Shown one piece after another: positions 1 through 6,378 of a stretch of 7,516 bases of DNA. The notes under the pieces were generated by a model that was not told the origin of the DNA, searched no databases, and saw only the letters and a program-made list of their open reading frames with translations. The stretch is taken from positions 1 to 7,516 of the forward strand of contig JAFGTU010000269.1 in the NCBI GenBank assembly GCA_016933985.1, written 5' to 3'. The translations under genes and the position numbers were made by a program. Origin of the DNA: Sedimentisphaerales bacterium. GTDB taxonomy: Bacteria > Planctomycetota > Phycisphaerae > Sedimentisphaerales > Anaerobacaceae. Every line of letters starts with the position of its first letter. Positions within the stretch are counted from its first letter, which is position 1.

Positions 1-2182
1 ACATGCGCCCGTTGACGGCCAGCGGAGCCGCAGCCGCATCGTGACGGTTGACCATCGGCGCAGGTCCGGGCTCGCCGAACCATAGCAGCCCCATCGGCCC
101 GGCCACGACCCGGTCGTCGCTGCAAGCCGTATTCCCCGGCTCGCCGTACTGATGAGTCCAACGGCCCGCCCCCGGCAAACGCCCACGCTTGATGGTCGCC
201 CAAACACCGTTGACCTGACTTATCCGGCACTTGCCCAACTGCAACACATTGAACCACTTCTCCACCTCGTACCACGATAACTTCCCCGCTTGGCCCGGCG
301 CGCTCGCAGGCGCGCCCAAACACATAACGCCCCCGCAGGGCTTCAAATGCCTGACAAGTTCCGCCTGCTCGCCCGGTATCTGCCCGGTCAGCAGCATACT
401 GTCTGAGACTATCAAATTGGCGAAGTAATTCGAGTAGGGCAGTCCCGATAGCTCCCCCTGATCGACGATGACTCGGCGCCCGTATAAACCGGTTGAATCC
501 AGCGCACGCCTCGCCGCAGCCACCTTCTTGCCGTCAGGCTCCACCGCGATGATCATCAACTCCGTTCGCTTAGCCAGTTCCCAGGCAAGGCGGCCTTGCT
601 CGCCGCCCAGAATCAGGCAGTAGCCCTTCGTCACTCCGCTTTCCATTAGAATCGCTTCGGCGGCCGCCTGATAAACATCAGTCAATTTATCTTTAGGATA
701 TGGCTCCGCCGCAGGAGGCTCGGGCGGACGGACTGCTGGAGCTTTGGATTCGCCAGCCGCAGGCGAGGCATAGCAATACACCTTGCCTGTAGTCGTGCTG
801 ACATAGAGCTGCCCACCGGCCACAGCCAGGCCGGACGCCTTGCCATCGACCTTCGCATTCCAAACGGCCTCGCCGCTGTCGCGACGATATGCGTTGACCA
901 CCCCCTCCCCGCCGACCAAAGCAAGATTCTCGCACAATATCAGTTCTGCGTCGCTCGTGCTGGCTAAGCTCCACTTTACGCTCGGCGTGATATTCTCACG
1001 GTATAGCACATCCAGCTCCTTCTCCGCCGCGGCCAACTGTTCCTCCCGTTTCTTCCGCTGCTCGCCGCTCGCACTCCTGACGCTGCTTTTCAATCCCTTT
1101 ATTTTGTATTCGAGAGAATTCCGTCTTCTGCTGGCCTCCGCGTATTTTGTTCGGTCCATTGCGATGATTTGTTCGCCCGTCGCCATATAAGCCATATCCC
1201 CCACGACGGCGAGCCGCCGCCCCGGGAACCAGCCGAACCCTACCTTGCCCGTCCTCTGGTCGAGTGCGACAAGGTTGGTCTGACTGCCGGTGTAGATTTG
1301 CTCGTCGGCAAGCAGCGCGTACGTCCCCCCGATAAGCCCACCCGCCTCTTCGCCCCGCCAGCCATAATTGCTTGTGAAGACCACCCGCCCGGTTGCCCGG
1401 TCGAACCCCACCGGCAACGCCCTTCCCGATGGTATGAAAAGCTGCTTGCCCCCGGCCAACATGTAGCCCTGCGGCGAGAATTCGTTGCGATACGCCTCCG
1501 CCTCGCTGATCGTGTCGTTCTTCCAGATGAGGCTTCCGTCGTCGACGCGAACGGCGCACACATACACATTCTCGTGCGGAAATATCCCCGCCGTGAAATA
1601 TGCAATATCGTCTTCAATAAGCACGTTTGTCCGAATAGGCCAGCGGGAAATCATTCTCTCATTGCCCAAAAGCCGCTCGTCCCTCGGCCCCAAGCGAGTC
1701 TTCCAGACAAGATCGCCGTCCTCCGCCTTCAGGCAATAGGCGAAACCATCGTCTGAACCGAAAAAGACCCGGTCTTTCTGAACTGTCGGGCAAAGACGAA
1801 CCGGACCGCCGGTAAAAAACGACCAGCGCTCCCGTCCGCCGCCCGCCTCAAGGGCATAGACCTTATTGTCCGACGAAGAGCCGAAATACACCAACTCGCC
1901 CGCAGCCGAAACCTGAAAGGCGTCGTCAAAAATAACGCGATGAAGCTGCCTGAAACCCTCTCTCGGTCGCTCGGCGGGGCCCGACCACGCCGGACAAGGC
2001 CGATGCGCAGCCGTATATACCCATTGCGCCCGCAAAGGCGCGGCGAGCGATTCGGAAGTATATCCCGATCTCGCATTGTCGTGCCGATAGGTGGGCCAGT
2101 CAGCCTCGACCGCCGGAGCGACAATGGGAAACAGGATAAAGATGGAAACGAAGTTGAAGCGTAAGGACTTAATGCTCGTCAT
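1..2182 (-). CDS. Secreted PQQ-like (BamB-type) beta-propeller protein with an embedded class I methyltransferase-like domain; 3' end beyond window
   Basis: The frame is open without a stop from the ATG at 2182 to the left edge (727 codons seen). AGGAG lies 8 nt upstream of the ATG. Residues 1-27 form a signal peptide (hydrophobic FVSIFILFPIVAPA, likely cut after VEA), so the protein is exported. Propeller blades with repeated 'VYAL..G...W', 'AYCLKAEDGDLVWK' and 'VRVDDGSLIWK' patterns fill about 95-340 and 402-472. Residues 343-397 are charged and look like a coiled coil inserted between blades. A proline/alanine linker (476-494) leads to a Rossmann-like methyltransferase domain at about 500-625: motif I at 522-531 (LILGGEQGRL) and an acidic strand end at 544-550 (IIAVEPD). 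The last residues (670 onward) look like the resumption of propeller sequence. Fusions of this kind are known in planctomycetes; substrate and activity are unknown. Motif I is not canonical, so catalysis is unproven. Confidence 0.9.
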   Translation of the reverse strand, partial: MTSIKSLRFNFVSIFILFPIVAPAVEADWPTYRHDNARSGYTSESLAAPLRAQWVYTAAHRPCPAWSGPAERPREGFRQLHRVIFDDAFQVSAAGELVYFGSSSDNKVYALEAGGGRERWSFFTGGPVRLCPTVQKDRVFFGSDDGFAYCLKAEDGDLVWKTRLGPRDERLLGNERMISRWPIRTNVLIEDDIAYFTAGIFPHENVYVCAVRVDDGSLIWKNDTISEAEAYRNEFSPQGYMLAGGKQLFIPSGRALPVGFDRATGRVVFTSNYGWRGEEAGGLIGGTYALLADEQIYTGSQTNLVALDQRTGKVGFGWFPGRRLAVVGDMAYMATGEQIIAMDRTKYAEASRRRNSLEYKIKGLKSSVRSASGEQRKKREEQLAAAEKELDVLYRENITPSVKWSLASTSDAELILCENLALVGGEGVVNAYRRDSGEAVWNAKVDGKASGLAVAGGQLYVSTTTGKVYCYASPAAGESKAPAVRPPEPPAAEPYPKDKLTDVYQAAAEAILMESGVTKGYCLILGGEQGRLAWELAKRTELMIIAVEPDGKKVAAARRALDSTGLYGRRVIVDQGELSGLPYSNYFANLIVSDSMLLTGQIPGEQAELVRHLKPCGGVMCLGAPASAPGQAGKLSWYEVEKWFNVLQLGKCRISQVNGVWATIKRGRLPGAGRWTHQYGEPGNTACSDDRVVAGPMGLLWFGEPGPAPMVNRHDAAAAPLAVNGRM

Positions 2183-2190
2183 CGCAGGTG

Positions 2191-2195
2191 CTCCT
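2191..2195 (-). promoter_or_regulatory. Shine-Dalgarno site of the propeller/methyltransferase gene
   Basis: The minus strand reads AGGAG here, followed by 8 nt and then ATG. This fixes the start at 2182, directly in front of the signal peptide. Confidence 0.8.
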
Positions 2196-2275
2196 AAATG
2201 TCCGACAATAATATCGCTGTGCCGGCTTGTTCGCAGCTTGTCAGGCACGCTCAACAATAAATATCAACAGACTAT

Positions 2276-2304
2276 ATGATAAACTCCCCGCACACGCACA
2301 GCAA
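2276..2304 (-). promoter_or_regulatory. Candidate sigma70-type promoter for the propeller/methyltransferase gene
   Basis: On the minus strand TTGCTG (2304-2299) is separated by 17 nt from TATCAT (2281-2276). The -10 element matches consensus at five of six positions; the -35 at only three. Transcription would start near 2270 and give a leader of roughly 88 nt before the ATG. The spacing and position fit, but the weak -35 makes this a moderate call. Confidence 0.4.
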
Positions 2305-2397
2305 GGACATTATAGTACAGAATCAGAGCAGGTGTCCGTGAAGATTTCAGGCCGACATCTCAGTACGATGGCCAATATAGACATGCAAAGAACGTTT

Positions 2398-2500
2398 AGC
2401 CTGGTGTTTATAGGCTGATCCGGATGGGCGATGCCCTGAATCCGGAGGGACGAGGTATCGGGATATCAGGATGTAAATATCATAGGACCGGCCTATTTTT
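2398..2500 (+). other. Series of four inverted repeats ending in a T-run; possible small structured RNA
   Basis: Four hairpins lie almost end to end. The first is AGCCT/AGGCT (2398-2402 with 2412-2416). The second is the strongest: outer arms TCCGGAT (2419-2425) and ATCCGGA (2440-2446) plus an inner GGGC/GCCC stem (2426-2436) with a 3-nt bulge. The third is GATAT/ATATC (2462-2466 with 2477-2481). The fourth is ATAGG/CCTAT (2482-2496), followed at once by T's to 2500. No convincing ORF uses this stretch. The arrangement would suit a plus-strand non-coding RNA ending at a weak intrinsic terminator. A possible weak promoter (CCGACA, 18 nt, TATAGA; 2352-2381) lies just upstream. I recognise no known RNA family. 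Confidence 0.3.
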
Positions 2501-2654
2501 CAGAAAATTTTCGTACTTTGCCATTTTGCCGATGATACGTCTGACACCTAGACAAACTGCGTTCTCATCCAGAAAAAGCCGATTTTTAAGATATTGCTCT
2601 CGATACGATGCCCCCACCCGTAACTGACCCATTATCCCTTAACGGACTTTCTGC

Positions 2655-2682
2655 TTGACAACTCCGGCATATCTGGTATAGT
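2655..2682 (+). promoter_or_regulatory. Strong sigma70-type promoter with extended -10, for the PEP-CTERM gene
   Basis: A perfect -35 TTGACA (2655-2660) is followed after 16 nt by TATAGT (2677-2682). TGG directly in front of the -10 gives an extended -10 element. The predicted start is near 2689, leaving a leader of about 120 nt before the ATG at 2809. It is the best promoter match in the window. Confidence 0.75.
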
Positions 2683-2689
2683 GATTTAT

Positions 2690-2727
2690 GCTCCTGGAGG
2701 AGCAGTAGGAAGGGTTTTAGGTCCTTC
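2690..2727 (+). promoter_or_regulatory. Two hairpins at the 5' end of the PEP-CTERM gene leader
   Basis: Immediately after the predicted start site, GCTCC (2690-2694) and GGAGC (2699-2703) form a stem with a 4-nt loop. A second stem pairs GAAGG (2709-2713) with CCTTC (2723-2727), extendable by one G-U pair. These may protect the 5' end of the mRNA or control it. I recognise no riboswitch class, and the Shine-Dalgarno at 2797-2802 is not visibly sequestered by either stem. Confidence 0.4.
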
Positions 2728-2796
2728 ATTGCACATTGCAGTTAAATGCCGAAGAAAAGTAATTGTACGAAAATAGGACTATTGTTTTATTTCGTT

Positions 2797-2802
2797 AGGA
2801 GG
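2797..2802 (+). promoter_or_regulatory. Shine-Dalgarno site that decides the PEP-CTERM start
   Basis: A full AGGAGG sits 6 nt before the ATG at 2809. The in-frame ATG at 2803 abuts the site with no spacing, and the one at 2746 has no such site, so 2809 is the likely start. Confidence 0.8.
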
Positions 2803-2808
2803 ATGGTT

Positions 2809-3759
2809 ATGCTTAAAAATTTCTTAGTATCGCTATTGGTGATGGGCATTCTCTGCGGGTATGCCGGTGGTGGAATAATTTACAACTACAACGGCTCGGC
2901 GGATGCACCTGGCAGCGGATCGGTCTTTGACGCCCTGGACGGGACGTGGAGCCACAATAACGGGTCGGATGAGTGGGACGGCACGGGTATCGGCGCGGGC
3001 AGACCCGGAGGTGCTTCGTCGCTAACCTTGGGGACGGACACGTTCCTTCGTATCCAAGATACGGGAGACCCCCGTGATTACGGGATGCCCGATCCGAGCA
3101 ACCGTAAGATATATTTCGGTCATGATCTCACAGCCGATGGAGTCAGTGATACGTTCCTCGATGATGGTATTACACTGGCCTTCAGGGCCCGCCTCTCCAC
3201 ACCACCCCCTCTCGATGATCTTCATCCCGATGGCGGCGGCGGCATAGTGCCGTTCCCCGCCGGTGGGGATGGCTACCTTATCCACGATGGCGGCAAAGGT
3301 TCGATAGGCCTCCATCAGAATGCCGGTGGCACCATTTCATTCAGTCTCGTCACCGAGGCCGATGGGCAGGGGATGCTGAATTCTGGTGGCCTGATTATGA
3401 ACAATCTGAACGGCAGTTCGGTCACTGGCGATGTGGATTCCGGCGAAACAGGCACACTCAACTTTCTACCGCTCGACGATCCCACCGTCTGGCATGATTT
3501 CATTATCAGCATTTTTGCCGGGGGTATGGGCACCCACGTTGCTGACATCAGCGTCGATGGCGGACCCTCGGTCAGCTTTTACTTAACCGCAGGTTCGGGT
3601 AATGATTTTGACGGGATTAGTTACTTGGGAATCGGGCAGGGCTCAACCGGCCAGAGCGGGGCGATTGACATTGATTATGTCTCTGTCATCCCGGAGCCGG
3701 CAACGTTGGCCTTACTCGGACTCGGCGGTCTGATGCTACGCAGACGCAGGCAAGCATAG
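2809..3759 (+). CDS. PEP-CTERM sorting domain-containing exported protein
   Basis: The protein has 316 residues from the ATG at 2809. Residues 1-20 are a signal peptide (MLKN, then a hydrophobic run to about CGYAG). The body, about 21-290, is rich in Gly, Asp and Ser with few Lys. Its ending, 'WHDFIISI ... VADISVDG ... YLGIGQG ... IDIDYVSV', resembles the beta-sandwich (concanavalin/LamG-like) bodies of many PEP-CTERM proteins; that assignment is inference. The C-terminus is diagnostic: P295-E296-P297, a hydrophobic segment at about 298-310, then R311-R314. By family knowledge such tails are recognised by an exosortase-type transpeptidase and lead to surface or matrix display; no exosortase gene is in the window. 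The gene is monocistronic, with its own promoter and terminator. An alternative start at 2746 would add 21 residues and spoil the signal peptide. Confidence 0.92.
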   Translation: MLKNFLVSLLVMGILCGYAGGGIIYNYNGSADAPGSGSVFDALDGTWSHNNGSDEWDGTGIGAGRPGGASSLTLGTDTFLRIQDTGDPRDYGMPDPSNRKIYFGHDLTADGVSDTFLDDGITLAFRARLSTPPPLDDLHPDGGGGIVPFPAGGDGYLIHDGGKGSIGLHQNAGGTISFSLVTEADGQGMLNSGGLIMNNLNGSSVTGDVDSGETGTLNFLPLDDPTVWHDFIISIFAGGMGTHVADISVDGGPSVSFYLTAGSGNDFDGISYLGIGQGSTGQSGAIDIDYVSVIPEPATLALLGLGGLMLRRRRQA

Positions 3760-3788
3760 ATTTGCCCGCGAATACATACTTTGTGATG

Positions 3789-3822
3789 GGGTTGTGAGTC
3801 TTCCACTGGCAACCCTTTTTTT
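3789..3822 (+). terminator. Intrinsic terminator of the PEP-CTERM gene
   Basis: GGGTTG (3789-3794) pairs with CAACCC (3810-3815), with an inner AGT/ACT stem (3797-3799 with 3805-3807), followed directly by seven T's. It lies 29 nt after the stop codon. The opposite strand has no T-run after the stem, so it works in one direction only. Confidence 0.85.
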
Positions 3823-4057
3823 GTGCCCTTGCCTGCAAAGGTAACGGCAGACAATAATTAGACCGGGCCGGCCATCGAGTCCATTCTGCCGGCGCAGGTT
3901 CTCACTGATTGCGGGTGCGGCCAAGCGTTCTGAATTCGTACAGAGGCGCATTGTAAGCAAAAGGTCAATTTCGGGTGGTTTTTGAACATAAAACGGTGAC
4001 TATCCCTAACATATATATATAACGGTATAATATTTTATTCATCATAACTCGCCTTTT
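3823..4057. other. Intergenic spacer, mostly featureless, with an AT-rich stretch
   Basis: No gene is supported here. A CATATATATATATA run and AT-rich sequence lie at about 4010-4040. On the minus strand a 26-codon reading frame (4045 to 3965, ATG after an AGGCGAG-like sequence, starting MMNKILYRYIYMLG) looks faintly like the start of a signal peptide. It could be debris of a further decayed gene, but it is too short to call. No terminator for the minus-strand gene on the right could be found. Confidence 0.5.
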
Positions 4058-4249
4058 TTACCGTGTTCCGCCGACCCACCTTGCCCAGAATGCGCACATC
4101 GCTTCGAGGTCGAGTGCATCGACGATGTTGCTATAGTCGAAATCGGCTGAGAGACCCGTTCCACTTTGGACCCACTGCTACACAAGCATCGTAAAATCAA
4201 GCAAATTAACACGCTTACTGATATCGCCCAGCGAAGTTGACTCCGGCAT
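4058..4249 (-). pseudogene. Decayed dockerin-like domain fragment with in-frame TAG
   Basis: Read from the ATG at 4249, the minus strand gives GDISKRVNLLDFTMLV, then a TAG (4180-4178), then QWVQSGTGLSADFDYSNIVD and ALDLEAMCAFWARWVG, ending at TAA (4060-4058). This matches the planctomycete dockerin-like pattern 'GDIN..G.VD..D...LA..WL ... D.N.DG.VD..D...F...W': two D/N-rich repeats, each followed by a helix ending in W. The same pattern ends the intact gene just upstream (4281-6086). The match on both sides of the TAG in one frame argues for a real domain broken by a nonsense change. Nucleotide identity to the upstream gene's end looks low, so it is not a recent copy. It may be the 3' remnant of a lost gene, or less likely a read-through product. 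Confidence 0.6.
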
Positions 4250-4280
4250 ATATGATTACGATACAGTAAGAGAGGATAAG

Positions 4281-6086
4281 TCACTTTTCATGCCACTCTT
4301 GGGCAAATCCTGCAAAATCTATGAAGTTCACCCGTCCGTCCTGAACAACGTCTTCCTGAATCTCGCCATCACCTCCACTCCATAGCCAATTCACACTTAA
4401 CCTTGTCAAGTCTGCGAAATTAATGCTATGATCACCAGTGAATTCGGCCTCGGAGACTGCAAAAGTAGGAGCAAGAGGCGTCGACAAGGTCCTACTCATA
4501 GTGTGGCCATCGCTATCCACAACATATTCAAACTCCCAGAGAATCTCTGCAGGATTAATCAGATCGGCCCGGTCTACTTGAAACGTACACGTACCGGTGC
4601 TGATTGCTGATTCGCCCGGGCCTATTTCAACCCTTCCAAATATGACGGTCGGCTGAATTATGTTCATATTCTCCGGGGCTTCTGTCATTTCAAGGAGAAC
4701 ATTTCTAATGTTATAACTCGATGTGTTTTCTAAAATTACCCTGCACTCATATTCAAATAACGTCCTGGCGAGGCGAACCTTCCTAACAACATAAAAGTGT
4801 GTGATAAATTGGGTAGGTAACTCTGCTTTGTGCTGCATAATAGTCATCGCAAGGTCATATTCCGTTGCCGTCCCGTTCCGGAAAGCCTGACCGTCCTCGT
4901 ACTCGTTCCGCGGATTTGTATGCATGTATGGTGTGAAATCCTCCGTATCCGTCAATTCGATAACATAAGTCTGTCCGGGAGTAAGGGGCACCTCTCCCGC
5001 ATTGTAACTCACCCCCATGAGATGATTGTGCGGCGTGAAGTAAGCTCGCTTAGTGGTTTTCGTCGGGCCGATCTGACTGATGCGCCCGCCCATTGCCATA
5101 ATTTTCCAAGTGATATCCATGTCATCGGTATCATTGCCGCTGGTAATAAAAACATCCACCGCCGCAAGACCACCCCCCGTAGCGACAAAAGACTGGCCCC
5201 AGCGCTGTGCCGCCAAATCGCCGTGCAGCTCCCAATCCTTTGATGCATCCATGGTGTGCGTAGCCATCTGGCCGTTCTTATCGACAAAAACCGTAATGTT
5301 CAAGTCGTAAGGCATCGGGTCGGTACTATGGCCGTGATAAGCCCTGCCGTAAGCATAGCTATCACCGTCTCTGTCACGCTTGTAAACAGCAAAACCGCCG
5401 TCGATATGAATATAAACCGCGTAAATCTGTTCCGGCACTAACGGTATCTCCCCCGAAAACCAGCGAACCCACTGGTCCGAGTTGGACCCAAGCCCGTTCT
5501 TGGTCTTTGCGCCAACCTCAGGCCAAGTTCGAACATCAGGCATACCGTTGCTTTCGAGAATTGCAACCCTTGCCTGCGATCCGCCCGTGCCCGCCATTAT
5601 CCATTGGATCCCTCGTACTGAGGTGCCGGTCGCCTTAAACGTCTGATACCAGTCCCACTGCCATTCGCTCCATGTACCGGGAAAATAATAAGTCGAGTAA
5701 TCAACATCAAGCTCCACATTAACAGTCGTACCCTGCCCGTTTACAACCTCGACGTTGGGCACCAGCTTAGGCGATGCAAAAAAATCAGGCTGAGTAACAT
5801 AAATCGAGTAAATGCCCGCAGGCACATTATCGATCCTGTAGTAGCCATCCCCCCTTGCAGGCTCGCCCGGGGGCGCGCCAAGCCTTCTCGAAGGCCCAAC
5901 CCACGAATTATCGGAAGGCGAAAGATACAAATCCCACTCGTACAGCTCCTTGTACCCCATTGCCGGCTTGCCGGCTATTTTCTCGAATCTCCCATGTCCG
6001 GTTACCCAGCCGGCACAATATGCGCAACTGCTCGCAATCAGCACAACCACCGCAAAACCAACCACGCCCCGATTGACAATTCTCAA
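4281..6086 (-). CDS. Secreted multidomain protein with a C-terminal dockerin-like domain
   Basis: I start it at the TTG at 6086, which has GGAG 8 nt upstream (6098-6095), giving 601 residues. An in-frame GTG at 6131 would add 15 residues without a ribosome site. Residues 1-26 are a signal peptide (LRIVNR, then a hydrophobic core ending near CAYCAG). About 28-130 resembles a carboxypeptidase-regulatory/Cna-B-like sandwich (GYYRIDNVPAGIYSIYV). Two related modules follow at about 148-268 and 298-418, each opening with QTFKATG or QSFVATG and carrying GE(I/V)PL.P.Q.Y. About 430-530 is another beta-rich module. Residues 549-601 are dockerin-like: FTGDHSINFADLTRLSVNWL and QDGRVNFIDFAGFAQEW. The protein is probably extracellular and non-catalytic; no enzyme motif was seen. 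Function is unknown. True cohesin partners are rare in planctomycetes, so the tail may serve another purpose. Confidence 0.88.
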   Translation of the reverse strand: MRIVNRGVVGFAVVVLIASSCAYCAGWVTGHGRFEKIAGKPAMGYKELYEWDLYLSPSDNSWVGPSRRLGAPPGEPARGDGYYRIDNVPAGIYSIYVTQPDFFASPKLVPNVEVVNGQGTTVNVELDVDYSTYYFPGTWSEWQWDWYQTFKATGTSVRGIQWIMAGTGGSQARVAILESNGMPDVRTWPEVGAKTKNGLGSNSDQWVRWFSGEIPLVPEQIYAVYIHIDGGFAVYKRDRDGDSYAYGRAYHGHSTDPMPYDLNITVFVDKNGQMATHTMDASKDWELHGDLAAQRWGQSFVATGGGLAAVDVFITSGNDTDDMDITWKIMAMGGRISQIGPTKTTKRAYFTPHNHLMGVSYNAGEVPLTPGQTYVIELTDTEDFTPYMHTNPRNEYEDGQAFRNGTATEYDLAMTIMQHKAELPTQFITHFYVVRKVRLARTLFEYECRVILENTSSYNIRNVLLEMTEAPENMNIIQPTVIFGRVEIGPGESAISTGTCTFQVDRADLINPAEILWEFEYVVDSDGHTMSRTLSTPLAPTFAVSEAEFTGDHSINFADLTRLSVNWLWSGGDGEIQEDVVQDGRVNFIDFAGFAQEWHEK

Positions 6087-6178
6087 CTTCGTTACTCCAC
6101 GCGCTTCATAGGATCTTCGAGCTGCAATCACGTGCAGGCATAACCGGCTTATTACAAGGCCCGGCTTGACCTAAACCA

Positions 6179-6207
6179 AGTGTAAACCATTTTACCCATT
6201 TTATCAA
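6179..6207 (-). promoter_or_regulatory. Sigma70-type promoter for the dockerin-like protein gene
   Basis: On the minus strand TTGATA (6207-6202) is followed after exactly 17 nt by TACACT (6184-6179). A run of eight T's (6219-6212) just upstream of the -35 could act as an UP element. The predicted start is near 6172, giving a leader of about 86 nt to the TTG start codon. Confidence 0.6.
6182..6195. promoter_or_regulatory. Small inverted repeat inside the promoter spacer, possible operator
   Basis: GTAAA (6182-6186) and TTTAC (6191-6195) are perfect 5-bp arms around a 4-nt centre. The repeat covers part of the -10 and the -35/-10 spacer of the minus promoter. A repressor bound here would block it. 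The arms are short, so chance is possible. Confidence 0.3.
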
Positions 6208-6319
6208 GTCTAAAAAAAACAACCGCCTGACAATTCTTCCCCCAGGTCCTGACCGTCCAATATTATCCTGCCTTTCGATAACATCGTTCATACACAAAAA
6301 AAGAATTAGCCGACCCTGT

Positions 6320-6341
6320 TTTTTGTTCGGTTTTTGTTTGG
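6320..6341 (+). repeat. Tandem 11-bp direct repeat upstream of the lexA region
   Basis: TTTTTGTTCGG (6320-6330) is followed without a gap by TTTTTGTTTGG (6331-6341), matching at 10 of 11 positions. The 11-bp period is about one helical turn, so two protein molecules could bind on the same face of the DNA. It lies 38 to 59 bp in front of the ATG at 6379. Confidence 0.5.
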
Positions 6342-6347
6342 GTAATT

Positions 6348-6359
6348 CAAAGCGCTTTG
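6348..6359. promoter_or_regulatory. 12-bp perfect palindrome, candidate operator upstream of lexA
   Basis: CAAAGCGCTTTG is its own reverse complement and lies 20 bp before the ATG at 6379, just after the tandem repeat. LexA usually represses its own gene, so an operator is expected in this region. This does not match the Escherichia (CTGT-N8-ACAG) or Bacillus (GAAC-N4-GTTC) boxes, and the planctomycete LexA box is not known to me. I could not find a convincing -35/-10 pair on this strand. Confidence 0.4.
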
Positions 6360-6378
6360 CCGATACAAACATTTACCT

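Larger units (their letters stand above)
2183..2654. other. Divergent intergenic region, no supported gene
   Basis: This stretch separates the left minus-strand gene from the PEP-CTERM gene. It is more AT-rich than the left gene. The short ORFs in it (for example 2227-2418 and 2424-2627) have no ribosome binding site, no signal peptide and no recognisable motif, and I do not call them. What I can see is the minus-strand promoter candidate next to the left gene and the inverted-repeat series at 2398-2500. Positions 2501-2654 show nothing I can name. Confidence 0.6.

Noticed and set aside
996..1756. Several ORFs on both strands inside the left gene
   Set aside because: Their Arg/Pro/Ala-rich composition is that of shifted readings. 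The uninterrupted frame from 2182 to the edge, with signal peptide and propeller motifs, explains the region.
2661..2672. 12-mer ACTCCGGCATAT also present at 4240-4251
   Set aside because: About one such match is expected by chance in a window of this size, and the flanks do not align.
2720..2733. Sigma54-like GG...TTGCA in the PEP-CTERM leader
   Set aside because: The spacing between GG and GC is 9 nt instead of 10, the rest of the consensus is missing, and a strong sigma70-type promoter already exists upstream.
2746..2808. Upstream ATG as the start of the PEP-CTERM gene
   Set aside because: There is no ribosome binding site, and it would place 21 residues before a well-formed signal peptide. 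AGGAGG favours the ATG at 2809.
3866..3873. GGCCGGCC palindrome in the spacer
   Set aside because: Short GC palindrome with no partner sites or promoter context; most likely chance.
4026..4031. Perfect TATAAT on the plus strand
   Set aside because: No -35 at a suitable distance, and downstream there is only antisense to minus-strand genes; expected by chance in AT-rich sequence.
4042..4284. 80-codon minus-strand ORF starting at a GTG that overlaps the stop of the 601-residue gene
   Set aside because: Its product shows no motif, while another frame of the same DNA gives a dockerin-like pattern across the whole stretch; this ORF is the shadow of that remnant.
6106..6372. 88-codon minus-strand ORF in the lexA upstream region
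   Set aside because: No ribosome site or motif; it covers the promoter, the repeats and the palindrome and reads like random sequence.
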